Part shown: piece after piece, positions 21,226-21,250 of the stretch
How the letters are laid out: the number at the start of each line of letters is the position of its first letter
How positions within the stretch are numbered: position 1 is the stretch's first letter
Source of the DNA: an uncultured Collinsella sp.
Lineage (GTDB): Bacteria > Actinomycetota > Coriobacteriia > Coriobacteriales > Coriobacteriaceae
Length of the DNA: 21,250 bases
Reading direction: 5' to 3'
NCBI GenBank assembly: GCA_902496275.1
Contig: CABVAC010000034.1
Span: forward strand, 1-21,250
Notes under the pieces: model-generated
Databases searched by the model: none
What the model saw: the letters and a program-made list of their open reading frames with translations, nothing else
Told to the model about the DNA's origin: nothing
Made by a program: the position numbers and the translations under genes

Positions 21226-21250
21226 GACTACCTCCGACATCTTGCAGAAA

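Overview
The window looks like a chromosomal segment of a high-GC, anaerobic gut actinobacterium of the Coriobacteriia, most likely Collinsella or a close relative. This rests on codon use, mannose-family PTS genes, abundant short palindromic intergenic repeats and gene content. It is recognition from the sequence, not a database match.

Layout. (1) 59-1751: a threonine aldolase-like PLP enzyme and a PAT-like GNAT acetyltransferase. (2) 1759-3680: a GntR/UTRA regulator (GntR1) divergent from a SIS-domain sugar-phosphate deglycase-like gene (SIS1), with TGTAT-type operator candidates between them. (3) 3689-5094: a 148-nt structured repeat, then an EamA/DMT permease. (4) 5277-9060: a mannose-family PTS operon (fused EIIAB, EIIC, EIID) followed by a second SIS gene (SIS2). 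(5) 9220-11212: a HAD phosphatase, a large nested palindrome and a YitT-family membrane protein. (6) 11433-16333: GntR2, a second copy of the structured repeat, recQ, GntR3 and a third SIS gene (SIS3). (7) 16465-18579: an L-lactate/L-2-hydroxyisocaproate dehydrogenase on the minus strand and metA, whose Glu111 predicts a homoserine O-acetyltransferase. (8) 18608-21225: a gene for an AbiEi-like winged helix plus PD-(D/E)XK-like nuclease protein between two direct ~120-bp repeats, then 5-formyltetrahydrofolate cyclo-ligase and a HicB-like antitoxin.

How the genes may work together. The core appears to be a PTS-fed system for Amadori-type (fructosamine) or other amino-sugar conjugates. The PTS would import and 6-phosphorylate the substrate. 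Three paralogous SIS enzymes, all keeping the Glu-(16)-His pair expected of FraB/FrlB/GfrE-type deglycases, would cleave it to sugar phosphate plus amine. Three GntR/UTRA regulators are interleaved with the three SIS genes, and three different tandem-half-site operator classes lie upstream: TGTAT at SIS1, CGTTATA at the PTS operon, the EamA gene and gntR2, and TTGTTCTAT at SIS3. This suggests one shared transporter feeding several separately controlled deglycases, perhaps with the EamA permease exporting a released amino acid. Substrates cannot be read from the sequence.

The most unusual non-coding signal is a pair of 147/148-nt elements (3689-3836 and 12153-12299) that share short conserved blocks while their helices differ by compensatory changes. 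This is a candidate undescribed structured RNA or structured mobile repeat.
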